Virus record (IMG/VR): IMGVR_UViG_3300034987_000053
Location: 1 to 25,075 of that record
DNA from: a virus
Strand: one strand, 5' to 3'
Length of the DNA: 25,075 nucleotides
Part shown: positions 1 to 8,196 of the stretch, one piece after another
Layout of the letters: each line of letters starts with the position of its first letter
Numbering within the stretch: the stretch's first letter is position 1
Translations under genes and position numbers: made by a program
The notes under the pieces: model-generated
Databases searched by the model: none
What the model saw: the letters and a program-made list of their open reading frames with translations, nothing else
What the model was told of the DNA's origin: nothing

Positions 1-1
1 C

Positions 2-316
2 TCATTAGAAGTTGTAAACTTTAAAAAAGAATTAAAACGAATTGAAGAAGAAGTTTTAGAGCTTGGGCAGATTGGTGTCCATGAACAAATAGACTACGCT
101 ACAGATCAACTAAGAATAGTAACTCCAGTAGATACTGGTGAAGCCCGAAAGGGCTGGCGTAACAAAAAGTATAATAATATTTTCAGACCAGAATCTGGAG
201 TTATTATTAATGATGTAGAACACATTGTATATCTCAATAATGGTAGTAGTCAACAAGCACCTAAATATTTCATTGAACAAGTGCTTTCTACCATTGGTGT
301 TTTAACCTCAGACTAA
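2..316 (+). CDS. HK97 gp10-like tail completion protein, C-terminal part (5' cut by window)
   Basis: The frame is open from the window edge and ends at TAA 314-316, leaving 104 codons. The visible part has a charged helical start, then TPVDTGEARKGW, then YLNNGSSQQAPKYFIEQ near the end. The pair VDTG...(R/K) and (Y)xxNGSSxxAPxxF is the signature of the HK97 gp10-like family of head-tail connector or tail completion proteins, which act at the head-tail junction during virion assembly. The N-terminus is missing. A terminator follows at once, so this is the last gene of its transcript. Family assignment rests on these motifs only. Confidence 0.72.
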   Translation, partial: SLEVVNFKKELKRIEEEVLELGQIGVHEQIDYATDQLRIVTPVDTGEARKGWRNKKYNNIFRPESGVIINDVEHIVYLNNGSSQQAPKYFIEQVLSTIGVLTSD

Positions 317-322
317 TAGATT

Positions 323-372
323 GCCCTTGATGGCCTTTGTTATATGCAAAGCTTGCTGTCAAGGGCTTTTTT
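323..372 (+). terminator. Intrinsic terminator between tail completion gene and tape measure gene
   Basis: GCCCTTGA (323-330) pairs perfectly with TCAAGGGC (359-366) and is followed by TTTTTT (367-372). A second small hairpin, CTTTG/CAAAG (335-339 with 347-351), sits inside the loop. This is a standard stem plus T-tract, right after the stop codon at 316. Confidence 0.85.
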
Positions 373-391
373 ATTAAAATAGGAGGATAAT

Positions 392-3300
392 ATGGCGGTT
401 AATATAAGAGTAAACGCTGATACAAGAAATGCAAGGGGTGAACTAAAAAAGCTTGAAGGTTCTGTAGCTAATATTGATAAAACTACTAAAAGAGTTTCTC
501 AATCTTTAACAAGATTAGCTAGCGGAATTGCTACTGCTTTTGGAACAGCTATTGCAGTAAAATCAATTAACAATACAACCAATTCATTAATTGAATTAGA
601 AAACAGAATTGCACTTGTAACTGGTAGAACAGATCAGTTAGCAAAATCATTAGATAATGTTTATACAATTGCAAGAAATGCTAGACAGCCTGTTGAGCTA
701 GCGGCAGAAACATTTAATAGGCTTGGCCTTGCTTTAAGAGGTTCTGGTACTAGTCTTCAAGATATTGAAAAAGCAACACTAGCTATTCAAAGAGCTGTAT
801 CAATTTCTGGGGGCAATATCGAATCAGCCAGAGCAGCTATATTTCAGCTAGGGCAAGGTTTGTCTGCTGGAGCGTTAAGGGGGCAAGAACTTAACTCTGT
901 ATTAGAACAAGCTCCACGTATTGCCATTGCTATTGCTGATAATCTTGGCTTAACAACTGGCCAATTAAGAGAAATTGCAGCTGAAGGTAAAATCACAGCA
1001 GATGTTGTTTTACAAGCTTTGCTTAATCAATCTAGCAAACTTGAAAGAGAATTTAGTGATTTAAACCAAACTTCAACACAAGCCTTCCAAGTTATGAGAG
1101 ATACTATTGGAAGAGTTGCTGGTGAGATTAGCAGAACTATTGGCTTCACTCAAGCATTTACTGATACATTTAATCGTATAACCGATGCAGTATTGAAAGG
1201 TGGCAATGCTTTTGAAATAGGCCTATATGCGGGCATTGCAGACGTTGTAGATATTTTAAGAGATGCAGAAATTGTTTTTAATGCAGTTTCTAAAGTAGCT
1301 ATAGCTTTTACCACTCGTTTAGGTCAAGCTATTGGTGACTTAATTACTCCTACAAGAACTCTATCTGATGAAATATTTGCAGGCTTTGTTGGTGCTTATT
1401 TAAAAGTATCTAATGCTTTCGCTAGGTTATCTACAAATATTAGATCTCTTTGGGACTCTCTTTTGTTTGGCGTTACGGGTGGTCTTGTTAGTGATTTATT
1501 TGATGTCAAGACCGTTGAAGAGTTTAGCTTGAAAATGGAAGAGTTAGCAGAAAGAATTATTCTTTATGAAAACAGATTTGTTAACTTAGGTAATCTAACT
1601 AAAAATATCTTTTATTCATCTGTAAACTCTATTCAAGATGCGTTAATTTATGTTGGAATTTTAAATCAAAGCTTATTCAGATTTAGAACAAGCTCTGCTA
1701 CAACATTTGAAATTGTTGGAGAAATAATTCTGGCAGTATTTAAAGAGCTTTATAGAAACTTAAAACAACTGCCAATTGTTACTGAATTACTAATTTCATT
1801 TTATGTATTTTCTCAAACTGTTAAGCGAGTATTAGAGGGTTTAGAAAATGATGTGGCTAGAATTTTAGGAAGAGTTAGCACTTTATTTAATAAACTATTT
1901 AATGACATTATTAGTAAATCTACCCAAGCAATGAATTTTGTTAAAGGCATTATTACGAATGCACTAATTTTTATTGAAAGAATGTTCTTTTGGGTGTATG
2001 ATCAAGTAATTGGTAACTCATGGTGGACAGACACTATGGAAGAAACTTATGGCTTGGCAGTTAAATATTTAAATAAAACTGTACAAGTTGTTAATAACTT
2101 TTCTAACAAAGTGATAGACGCATATAAAAATGTTTATACGAAGTCTAAAACCTATTTAAGTGATTTATATAATAATGAACAAATTAAAATTACAATAAAA
2201 ACAGAATTTGAAGAATTTTCAAAAGATCCGTTTAAGTATTTTAAGGAGTCTGTTTTAGGAATTGCCGAAAGTATTTTAAAACCTATTGGCAAAATAATTG
2301 CAGAAGCTTATAAAGAAATTTCTCAGATTTCGCCTTTATTGTCTGGCATACTCGTAGCAGCATTTGGCGCAAATTTAGTAGCATTAATTAGCACTAGCAT
2401 TTCAACTGGTATTTTAAAAGTTGTAAAGGGTGGGCTTATTGCTACTGCTTTTGGTTTTATTTCTTCCGCCTTTGGCGATGCAATTCTTGATTCTGCTGTA
2501 TTACAAGATTTTGGCAAAGCATTGGGCGCATCTGCCGGAGCACTTTTTGAAGTAATTATTGCTAATATTCCAAATATTGTAAGGGCATTCTTTCAAATTG
2601 CCAGAGGATTTGGCCAAGCTTTAGCAGATGAAATTTCAGGAATACCTGGTCTTCTATTAAAAGGCATTACCTCAATTGGGTTATTTGATTGGATTCCCGG
2701 TGCAATTGCTTTAGCTTTAACTGCTTATTTTACTGGCTTTGGACCTACTAAAATTATTGACAACTTTATTAAAGAGCGTCAAGACAAATTCGATAAAGGC
2801 GGAAATAGAATTAGCTTCTTAGAATCAGTATTGATTGGCAAAGGTGGTGGAAGAAGAACTTTAGCTAAATATGCAGGGCTTATATTTGCTGCTGATCAGG
2901 TCTTAAGATCTTTTATTGGTGATAATATGCTTACTGATGTAATTATTGCAGGAGGTATATTTTCTCAAATATTATTTGGAGGTAAACAAGCTTCTCAATT
3001 AATATTGCAATCACAATCTATTATACGGGGGATTGGGCAAGGCTTATTGGGGCTTCTTACTACTGGTAATCTTAGTACTTTTAGCCAATTATTTTCTGAT
3101 TCTGCTGACTTAATAAGAGATAAGTATCAAGGCACCATGGAAAATATTAGCTTTGCATGGTTACGCTTTAGTCGCAGATTTAGACGTCAAACAGCTGCAA
3201 ACGCTGCTGCAAATGCACTTTCCCTTAATGTTATGAGTTCCGCTTGGGAAAGTTTTATGTACCGTACTGGAACTAGATTTGCAGCGTTTACTACGTTTAT

Positions 3301-6300
3301 TAGGCGTCATATGGGCAAAATTGCAGCAGGAGCTGCTATTGCTTTTGCACTTATGCCTAGAGAAGCTGAAGCTGCAACAAGTGAAGTTTTGGACATTACC
3401 GACAATATGTTTGGCAGTATTGGTGCGCAAATTAGTCAATTTGTAGCAACCTACGGTGACGTAATTCTTTTTGCATTACTTGGAACAGGAGCAGGTGCAG
3501 CTATTGGTGTTGCAGTAAAGAAAGCTTTACAAGTTGCAGGTGCAGCTATTGCAAGCTTTGTTGGTGGTTTAGCCATTGGAAATACTGCAAGAGCAGGGAT
3601 TCTATCACTAGCAATTCTTGGTGAAGGTTCTTTCTTAGCTGGACTTAGTGTTGTTTTAAAAGGCGCTGGTGCTGCTATTGCATCTTTTATTACTGGAACA
3701 ATTGGTTTAGTATTAGCCGGAGCTACTGCAGCGGGCCTTGTGGGTATTGCACTTTTTGGTGAAGGTGATACTATCAGCGAACGTTTTGGTAATGCTTATG
3801 ATGAAGCTATGAAATTCTTCGGGGGGATGTCCCGAGCGGCAAAACGATTAAAGAAAGACCTTGAAGGATCATTAAGCGGATTTGACAGCGTTGAAGGCTT
3901 TGCAGATGCTGGTATTAATGTTAATTTTGACAAACTTTTAGCTGGATTTAACTTCGAGAATGTTAACGAAAAACAAACTAAAGAGCTTGTTAAGGTTGCT
4001 AATAGAACAAATAGAGTTTTAGAATCTGCCAAACGTTCTATTGAGACTAGCGGTGAATTAAGTGCTTCAGAAACCCGTAGGGTTAAAAGAGCAGTTGATC
4101 TTGTTAAAATTGAAATTGGTAAAGCAAATAAGGGTAGCCCGGATGCTGGCTCTGTTGTTACTGGCGTTTCTTTTGCACCTATTAGCCAAGCAATTGCTAA
4201 TCAAAGCGTTTCATTGGGCAATTATAATTCTGGAGATGAAAGAGGTCTTCTTAGACAGCTTGATATTAACAACCCAAGTGAAGCTCTTGTAGATTTAATT
4301 ACTAATCTTCAAACAGCTTTTAGCAAAGGAAGTGAATTAGATGTTGCTTCTGCTATTTTATCTATTCAAGATAATGCAGAATTACAAGCAACAGAATCTG
4401 GCAAAGCTTTTGCAATTGTTATCGAAAGCCTTGGCGCTTCTCTTTCAGCTGAAGTAGAAAAAGGATTAAGCCCAGAGGGCAAGCTAAGATTAAATGACCT
4501 TATTGCTGATTTTGCTGCTGCATTGTCAGTTCCTTTGTCTAGAAATTTATCTGGAATTTCTGATATTCAATCAGGAATAAATAAAGAACTTGACGACGCT
4601 AGAGCAAACTATATCATTGGCTTAAAGACTTCTGCTGAAGAATTATTCAAAAGTGCAGTTAAAAACCTTCAGGCAGCTGCAGGTGAAGACGCTTTTGATA
4701 TTGATGCTGACGAGGTGGCTAAAAGACTTAGCAGGAGACAATTAGTTGCGTTAACAGAACAACTAAATAACACAGCAATTGCTTATACTGAAGGGCTAGA
4801 GCGCATTGATGGCAACGAAGCAGGAGATGAATACCGTAAAAGATTTTTTGCTCGTTATGATGCTGCATTAAACGCAACAGCAGAAGGTATTGAAAAAGCT
4901 GCAGGATTAGCAGAAGGTAAGGTAGAAAAAGCCTTAACTCCTTTAGAAAAAATTAATCAACAATTATCAGAATTAGATATTGAAGAATTAATTGCTCCAC
5001 CAACCTTGTTTAAAAATGAAGATTTCTTAGCAAGAGCTAAACAAATTTCTGTGCTTCAAAATGAAATCAATGATGCGGAAAAAGAATTAGCAAATAATAA
5101 GAATTTAACAAATAAACAAGTTCAAGAGCAAGTTGCTAAAATTGCCAACTTAAAAGCATTGCTTGAAAACACAGTACAAGTTGAAAATGCTAGAACTAAT
5201 GCACTGATTCGATCAACAGATACTATCGAAAATGCGCTTAGTAAAGTTGAAAATTCAGTAAGTCTAGATCAAGTTTTAGGGTTTGAGCCTTCTAAAATTA
5301 CTCAAATTTTAAAAGCAAGCTCTGCTATTGATCAACTATCATTAGCTCTTGCAAGAATTGCTCTTGTAGGGTCTGGTCAAGTTGATACTGGTATTATTGA
5401 AGCCTTAAAACGAGCAAGAGCAAAGGCGCAAGAGCAACTTGATTCTATTTTAGGTGGGGGTGATTCTAGCACAAAATCTGGCGGCGGCAGCGGAGAAAGT
5501 CCTTGGGAGAAATTTGTTAGTTCTCTTGGAGGAATTGGTTTCGAGTTTGGTTTAGAAAATACACTTAATCTTTCAGGCAAGGCTATGAAAGAATTAATTG
5601 GGTATACTAAACAATACGAAGCTGCCCAAAAGAAAGTCAATAAGCTTGCAGTAGATGATATTACAAATCGTCAAAAGCTTGCTAAAGAATTAGATACTAT
5701 TCAGGCCAAAGTAGCAAATATTCTTGGTAACAGTACTTTTGCTAACCTTGACTCTGTTTTATCAGGGCTGGGCAGTCCTGTTGATGTGTCAGATATCCTT
5801 TCTAAACCTAGTGCTAATGTAAGAGAAATTCTTAAAAATACTTTGCGTTTAAGGGATATCGAACAAGAAATTGGACAACTAACTGTTGATCAAATTGATA
5901 AAGCTAGAGAGTTGTTTGCAGAAGCAGAAAAGATAAAGGCTAGTTTAGAAGGCAATACTGTTGGAGCTGACTTTGCAGAAAGCTTTAAAGGAGATTTTGA
6001 AAACGGATTAGCCGAAGCACTTAAAACAGGTGACTTCAAAGAATTCGGCAAGATGCTACTTGATAGCTTTACTAATTCTGTTATTGATGCCTTTGCAAAA
6101 GGTATTACTGAAGGCTTGTTTGGTGAAAATGGATTGCTTGGAAGTTTGTTCCAAAATATCTTTGACTGGTCAAAAGGTGTTGGTAAAACTGTTACTGGCG
6201 CTGCAGAAGCAGGTACTCAGCAAGGTGCTGCTATTGGTGACTTGTTTAAGAATATTGGCAACTTCTTTAAAACTATTTTCAAAGGATTATTTAGCTTTAT

Positions 6301-6628
6301 TGGTGGTATTTTTGGCGGTGGCGGTGGTGCAGCTTTGTATCAAGGTGGTGTTGTCCCAAATAAGTCATTCCAATATTTAAATTCTGGTGGTATTGTTAAC
6401 CCTCAAATTGGCAAAGACAGTGTACCTGTTATGCTTACTCCGGGTGAGTATGTATTACCAAGTAAACGAGCTGCTGAATTGTTAAAAGGCGAAAATAAGT
6501 CTACACAACAAACAGTAGTTAATCTTAATGTTACTGGCGATATCTCACGTCAGACAAAGAAGGAAGTTATGAAAATGATTCCTCAAATTGCAGCTGGCGT
6601 AGGAACTGTTAACAGAGAGAGAGGCTAA
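392..6628 (+). CDS. Tail tape measure protein
   Basis: This 2078-residue protein should set tail length and be ejected during DNA delivery in a long-tailed phage. Residues about 65-250 carry the tape measure N-terminal domain pattern (ELENRIALVTGRTDQLAKSL, later GQELNSVLEQAPRIAIAIAD). Hydrophobic Ala/Gly-rich stretches lie at about 648-700 and 1025-1125; the second contains two similar units built on GAAIASF. A charged coiled-coil-like segment lies near 1515-1600. The C-terminus has a poly-Gly stretch and the typical DSVPVMLTPGEYVLPSKRAA motif, with LTPGE at 2015-2019. The usual rule of about 1.5 A per residue gives a tail near 300 nm. The start has a strong ribosome site, AGGAGG, eight bases upstream. 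It lies between two terminators. The usual major tail protein and frameshifted chaperones are not directly upstream, nor distal tail genes directly downstream. Confidence 0.93.
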   Translation: MAVNIRVNADTRNARGELKKLEGSVANIDKTTKRVSQSLTRLASGIATAFGTAIAVKSINNTTNSLIELENRIALVTGRTDQLAKSLDNVYTIARNARQPVELAAETFNRLGLALRGSGTSLQDIEKATLAIQRAVSISGGNIESARAAIFQLGQGLSAGALRGQELNSVLEQAPRIAIAIADNLGLTTGQLREIAAEGKITADVVLQALLNQSSKLEREFSDLNQTSTQAFQVMRDTIGRVAGEISRTIGFTQAFTDTFNRITDAVLKGGNAFEIGLYAGIADVVDILRDAEIVFNAVSKVAIAFTTRLGQAIGDLITPTRTLSDEIFAGFVGAYLKVSNAFARLSTNIRSLWDSLLFGVTGGLVSDLFDVKTVEEFSLKMEELAERIILYENRFVNLGNLTKNIFYSSVNSIQDALIYVGILNQSLFRFRTSSATTFEIVGEIILAVFKELYRNLKQLPIVTELLISFYVFSQTVKRVLEGLENDVARILGRVSTLFNKLFNDIISKSTQAMNFVKGIITNALIFIERMFFWVYDQVIGNSWWTDTMEETYGLAVKYLNKTVQVVNNFSNKVIDAYKNVYTKSKTYLSDLYNNEQIKITIKTEFEEFSKDPFKYFKESVLGIAESILKPIGKIIAEAYKEISQISPLLSGILVAAFGANLVALISTSISTGILKVVKGGLIATAFGFISSAFGDAILDSAVLQDFGKALGASAGALFEVIIANIPNIVRAFFQIARGFGQALADEISGIPGLLLKGITSIGLFDWIPGAIALALTAYFTGFGPTKIIDNFIKERQDKFDKGGNRISFLESVLIGKGGGRRTLAKYAGLIFAADQVLRSFIGDNMLTDVIIAGGIFSQILFGGKQASQLILQSQSIIRGIGQGLLGLLTTGNLSTFSQLFSDSADLIRDKYQGTMENISFAWLRFSRRFRRQTAANAAANALSLNVMSSAWESFMYRTGTRFAAFTTFIRRHMGKIAAGAAIAFALMPREAEAATSEVLDITDNMFGSIGAQISQFVATYGDVILFALLGTGAGAAIGVAVKKALQVAGAAIASFVGGLAIGNTARAGILSLAILGEGSFLAGLSVVLKGAGAAIASFITGTIGLVLAGATAAGLVGIALFGEGDTISERFGNAYDEAMKFFGGMSRAAKRLKKDLEGSLSGFDSVEGFADAGINVNFDKLLAGFNFENVNEKQTKELVKVANRTNRVLESAKRSIETSGELSASETRRVKRAVDLVKIEIGKANKGSPDAGSVVTGVSFAPISQAIANQSVSLGNYNSGDERGLLRQLDINNPSEALVDLITNLQTAFSKGSELDVASAILSIQDNAELQATESGKAFAIVIESLGASLSAEVEKGLSPEGKLRLNDLIADFAAALSVPLSRNLSGISDIQSGINKELDDARANYIIGLKTSAEELFKSAVKNLQAAAGEDAFDIDADEVAKRLSRRQLVALTEQLNNTAIAYTEGLERIDGNEAGDEYRKRFFARYDAALNATAEGIEKAAGLAEGKVEKALTPLEKINQQLSELDIEELIAPPTLFKNEDFLARAKQISVLQNEINDAEKELANNKNLTNKQVQEQVAKIANLKALLENTVQVENARTNALIRSTDTIENALSKVENSVSLDQVLGFEPSKITQILKASSAIDQLSLALARIALVGSGQVDTGIIEALKRARAKAQEQLDSILGGGDSSTKSGGGSGESPWEKFVSSLGGIGFEFGLENTLNLSGKAMKELIGYTKQYEAAQKKVNKLAVDDITNRQKLAKELDTIQAKVANILGNSTFANLDSVLSGLGSPVDVSDILSKPSANVREILKNTLRLRDIEQEIGQLTVDQIDKARELFAEAEKIKASLEGNTVGADFAESFKGDFENGLAEALKTGDFKEFGKMLLDSFTNSVIDAFAKGITEGLFGENGLLGSLFQNIFDWSKGVGKTVTGAAEAGTQQGAAIGDLFKNIGNFFKTIFKGLFSFIGGIFGGGGGAALYQGGVVPNKSFQYLNSGGIVNPQIGKDSVPVMLTPGEYVLPSKRAAELLKGENKSTQQTVVNLNVTGDISRQTKKEVMKMIPQIAAGVGTVNRERG

Positions 6629-6637
6629 AACTATATT

Positions 6638-6665
6638 GGGAATCCCTTCGGGGGTTCCCTTTTTT
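6638..6665 (+). terminator. Strong intrinsic terminator after tape measure gene
   Basis: GGGAATCCC (6638-6646) and GGGGTTCCC (6651-6659) form a 9-pair stem, including one T-G pair, around a TTCG tetraloop, followed by six T. It starts ten bases after the tape measure stop codon and separates the tail transcript from the small-gene block. Confidence 0.93.
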
Positions 6666-6687
6666 ATCAAAAATGTCAACAAAAAAA

Positions 6688-6713
6688 GTGAGAAAATTAA
6701 CGCATCTATAATG
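6688..6713 (+). promoter_or_regulatory. Repeated TATAAT promoter, copy 1 (GTGAGA-N13-TATAAT)
   Basis: A perfect TATAAT (6707-6712) is preceded at 13 bases by GTGAGA (6688-6693). The same arrangement occurs at 6966 and 8150, with GTGAGAAAA, then a variable patch, then CATCTATAATGA conserved. There is no good TTGACA-like -35 box at 16-18 bases. It reads into the 57-residue membrane protein at 6743. Inference: a host sigma70-type promoter that may need an activator bound at the GTGAGA box. Confidence 0.72.
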
Positions 6714-6729
6714 ATATAACGTCATATCA
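6712..6729 (+). promoter_or_regulatory. Operator-like palindrome over presumed start site, copy 1
   Basis: TGATAT (6712-6717), a 6-base spacer, then ATATCA (6724-6729). The palindrome starts on the last base of the -10 box and covers the expected +1. A matching element with a paired base change exists at 6990-7007, which suggests the symmetry is selected. It may be a repressor site; an RNA role is less likely because +1 would fall in the middle. Confidence 0.5.
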
Positions 6730-6742
6730 AAGGAGAAAAAAT

Positions 6743-6916
6743 ATGACTGCTATCTTTACTATATACGTATTGCTTGCTGCGTTTTTAATGTCTCTAATGA
6801 CATTTAAAATTTCTAAGTACAATGGTAGGAACCCATACTTGTGGGCTATACTAGCGTTTTTCTTTGGAGCATTTCCAATGGCTTACGTTTTCTTTGCTAA
6901 ACCAAAGAATAAATAA
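6743..6916 (+). CDS. Small two-helix membrane protein (57 aa)
   Basis: The frame begins MTAIFTIYVLLAAFLMSLM and ends FFAKPKNK. Two hydrophobic helices are visible, about residues 3-20 and 34-52, joined by a short charged turn (KISKYNGRNP) and followed by a basic tail, so it should be an inner-membrane hairpin. AAAGGAG lies upstream of the ATG at suitable spacing, and a TATAAT promoter is 30 bases further upstream. I do not recognise the family. A holin-like role is possible because lysis-type genes follow, but small early membrane proteins that act on the host are equally possible. Confidence 0.75.
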   Translation: MTAIFTIYVLLAAFLMSLMTFKISKYNGRNPYLWAILAFFFGAFPMAYVFFAKPKNK

Positions 6917-6924
6917 AAGTTACA

Positions 6925-6948
6925 CCTGAGCATGTGTTAAAACTGCTC
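6925..6948 (+). repeat. 24-base intergenic repeat, copy 1 (GAGCA/TGCTC hairpin)
   Basis: CCTGAGCATG, two variable bases, then TTAAAACTGCTC. The same 24 bases recur at 12220-12243 with only two differences. GAGCA and TGCTC can pair as a 5-bp stem. Here no T-run follows; promoter copy 2 begins 18 bases downstream. The role is unknown: RNA processing site, weak terminator or protein site. Confidence 0.6.
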
Positions 6949-6965
6949 AAAACTATGTTATAAAA

Positions 6966-6991
6966 GTGAGAAAATTATAGCATCTATAATG
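6966..6991 (+). promoter_or_regulatory. Repeated TATAAT promoter, copy 2
   Basis: GTGAGA (6966-6971), 13 bases, TATAAT (6985-6990). The stretch GTGAGAAAATTA is identical to copy 1, and CATCTATAATGATA is also identical. It reads into the 65-residue membrane protein at 7041. Confidence 0.72.
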
Positions 6992-7007
6992 ATACAATAA
7001 AGTATCA
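6990..7007 (+). promoter_or_regulatory. Operator-like palindrome over presumed start site, copy 2
   Basis: TGATAC (6990-6995), a 6-base spacer, GTATCA (7002-7007). Compared with copy 1 the inner pair has changed from T-A to C-G while symmetry is kept, and the spacer sequence differs. Position relative to TATAAT is the same in both copies. Confidence 0.5.
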
Positions 7008-7040
7008 ACAACGCAAGTGCAAACCAAGAGGAAAATAATC

Positions 7041-7238
7041 ATGTCTGCAATTATGTTTGTTATCGTAGCCATCGTAGCAATTTTGTTTGTATTTAAGACT
7101 GTAAAGCTAGTAATTTCTGATTATTTAGTTAATACTGTAAAGAAGCGTAAATACAGAAAGCACGGATTTTCTGTATATCATGCTGATAAAAAAGACAAAG
7201 CAGCCGCTCTTAAAAAAGAGTATGCTGTTGTGTATTAA
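7041..7238 (+). CDS. Small single-pass membrane protein (65 aa)
   Basis: Residues 1-23 are strongly hydrophobic (MSAIMFVIVAIVAILFVFKT). The rest is basic and hydrophilic (KKRKYRKHGF, DKKDKAAALKKEY), so an N-terminal anchor with a positively charged cytoplasmic tail is expected. I chose ATG 7041 because AGAGGAAAA precedes it; an upstream in-frame ATG at 7017 lies too close to the promoter and lacks a ribosome site. It is the first gene after promoter copy 2 and is followed by its own terminator. Family not recognised. Confidence 0.7.
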   Translation: MSAIMFVIVAIVAILFVFKTVKLVISDYLVNTVKKRKYRKHGFSVYHADKKDKAAALKKEYAVVY

Positions 7239-7240
7239 CC

Positions 7241-7267
7241 AAATAGCCCTACGGGGCTATTTCTTTA
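7241..7267 (+). terminator. Intrinsic terminator after the 65-residue membrane gene
   Basis: AAATAGCCC (7241-7249) pairs perfectly with GGGCTATTT (7254-7262) over the loop TACG and is followed by CTTTA. The 9-bp stem is strong but the T-tract is short, so partial read-through into the lysis-type genes is plausible. Confidence 0.75.
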
Positions 7268-7284
7268 AAATCAGGAGAATCAAA

Positions 7285-7590
7285 ATGTTACAGTATCCTT
7301 TCCAGTTTTTAGTTTCTTTAATCATTCGTATAGGTTGGCACAAATATACTGATGAAAAGGTTTACGTAATAAATCGTTACGTAATAGTGTTGCTAATAAT
7401 TATTGGTCTATCTTTTTCTGGATTGTCAAGCATCCCCTACATGTTAGGGTTTTTCTTAATAGATTTTTTGTATTATATTAGTAAACAAATTGACAAAGAA
7501 ATAGAAGTAAAAAACTTTATTGCTGCACTTATAAACATGTTACCTGAAAAAACAGAGGTAGAAAATGCCGAAGAAATCAAAACCAAATAA
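7285..7590 (+). CDS. Two-helix membrane protein upstream of hydrolase, holin candidate (101 aa)
   Basis: After an amphipathic start (MLQYPFQFLVSLIIRIGW), two hydrophobic segments are visible: about residues 32-47 (RYVIVLLIIIGLSFSG) and 52-70 (PYMLGFFLIDFLYYISK). A charged tail follows, rich in K and E. ATG 7285 is chosen for its AGGAG site; the frame extends upstream to 7180 but without a ribosome site and across the terminator. Its end overlaps the next gene by 26 bases, and a SleB-type hydrolase follows two genes on. Size, two helices and a charged tail fit a class II holin, but this rests on context and topology alone. Confidence 0.7.
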   Translation: MLQYPFQFLVSLIIRIGWHKYTDEKVYVINRYVIVLLIIIGLSFSGLSSIPYMLGFFLIDFLYYISKQIDKEIEVKNFIAALINMLPEKTEVENAEEIKTK

Positions 7591-7753
7591 TGAAAGTTGG
7601 TCAAGTTCTATTGCTTTTGGTCTTTGGGATGCAGTCTCAATTATACCAAAATTTTTGTTTAGACCCCCGCTCTCAGTTGTAATCATGGAATGTCCTAAAC
7701 ACAAATGGGAAGATGTTATGAAAGATGCCTTAAAAGAGGCTATGGAGAATTAG
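7565..7753 (+). CDS. Hypothetical protein in lysis-type cassette (62 aa)
   Basis: It starts MPKKSKPNNESWSS, continues with a moderately hydrophobic middle (IAFGLWDAVSIIPKFLF, then PPLSVVIMECP) and ends in a charged helix (KWEDVMKDALKEAMEN). GAGG precedes the ATG. It overlaps the holin candidate by 26 bases and stops one base before the hydrolase start, so the three genes look translationally coupled. I do not recognise the family. An accessory lysis role is suggested only by position. Confidence 0.65.
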   Translation: MPKKSKPNNESWSSSIAFGLWDAVSIIPKFLFRPPLSVVIMECPKHKWEDVMKDALKEAMEN

Positions 7754-7754
7754 A

Positions 7755-8153
7755 ATGATTGAAGCAGTAATGTGTCTAGCTCTAAATATGTTCTTTGAAA
7801 CAAGGCACGAGGGTCCAGTTGCTCAAATGCTTGTTGCAGAGGTAACAATGAACCGAGTTAATGATCCTCGGTTTCCTAATGATATTTGTAGTGTAGTCTG
7901 GCAAAATAAACAGTTTAGCTGGACTCACGATGGTAAGTCTGATAACCCTGAAAACATGAGTTATCTTGATAGACAAGCTTGGGATCAGACTAAACGCTTA
8001 GCTCAAGAGCTTTACGACAACCCTCGCCTGTTACCAATTACAGGTGCAACTCACTATCATGCTAAGTATGTAAAACCATACTGGGCAATAGCTGACGATA
8101 TAGAACAAGTAGCTCACCATGGTGATCATATTTTCTATGTCTGGAAAAAGTGA
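7755..8153 (+). CDS. SleB-type cell wall hydrolase, probable endolysin (132 aa)
   Basis: The protein matches the compact Hydrolase_2 (SleB/CwlJ) pattern. CLALNMFFETRHEG has the likely catalytic Glu at residue 15. QMLVAEVTMNRV follows, then ICSVVWQNKQFSW (45-56), DRQAW, GATHYHA (97-103), PYWA and GDHIFY (123-128). This family cleaves the glycan strand of peptidoglycan, so release of progeny is the likely job. No signal peptide is visible, so a holin would be needed; the two-helix protein at 7285 is the candidate. The ATG follows GGAG in the end of the preceding gene. Its TGA stop lies inside the GTGAGA box of promoter copy 3. Confidence 0.87.
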   Translation: MIEAVMCLALNMFFETRHEGPVAQMLVAEVTMNRVNDPRFPNDICSVVWQNKQFSWTHDGKSDNPENMSYLDRQAWDQTKRLAQELYDNPRLLPITGATHYHAKYVKPYWAIADDIEQVAHHGDHIFYVWKK

Positions 8154-8175
8154 GAAAACTAACACATCTATAATG
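8150..8175 (+). promoter_or_regulatory. Repeated TATAAT promoter, copy 3, overlapping the hydrolase stop codon
   Basis: GTGAGA (8150-8155), 13 bases, TATAAT (8169-8174), in the same arrangement as copies 1 and 2. The TGA inside GTGAGA is the hydrolase stop codon (8151-8153). No TGATAY/RTATCA palindrome follows here. It reads into the 24-residue membrane peptide at 8197. Confidence 0.7.
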
Positions 8176-8196
8176 AACAAACCTATGGAGGATAAA

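Noticed and set aside
3161-3439. Minus-strand open frame of 92 codons rich in Cys, Ser and Lys
   Set aside because: It is antisense to the Ala-rich part of the tape measure gene; composition is explained by the opposite strand and there is no ribosome site.
7130-7150. TAATACTGTAAAG inside the 65-residue membrane gene as a further phage promoter
   Set aside because: It shares TAATAC but not the 17-base spacing or the CTGACG core of the other three sites.
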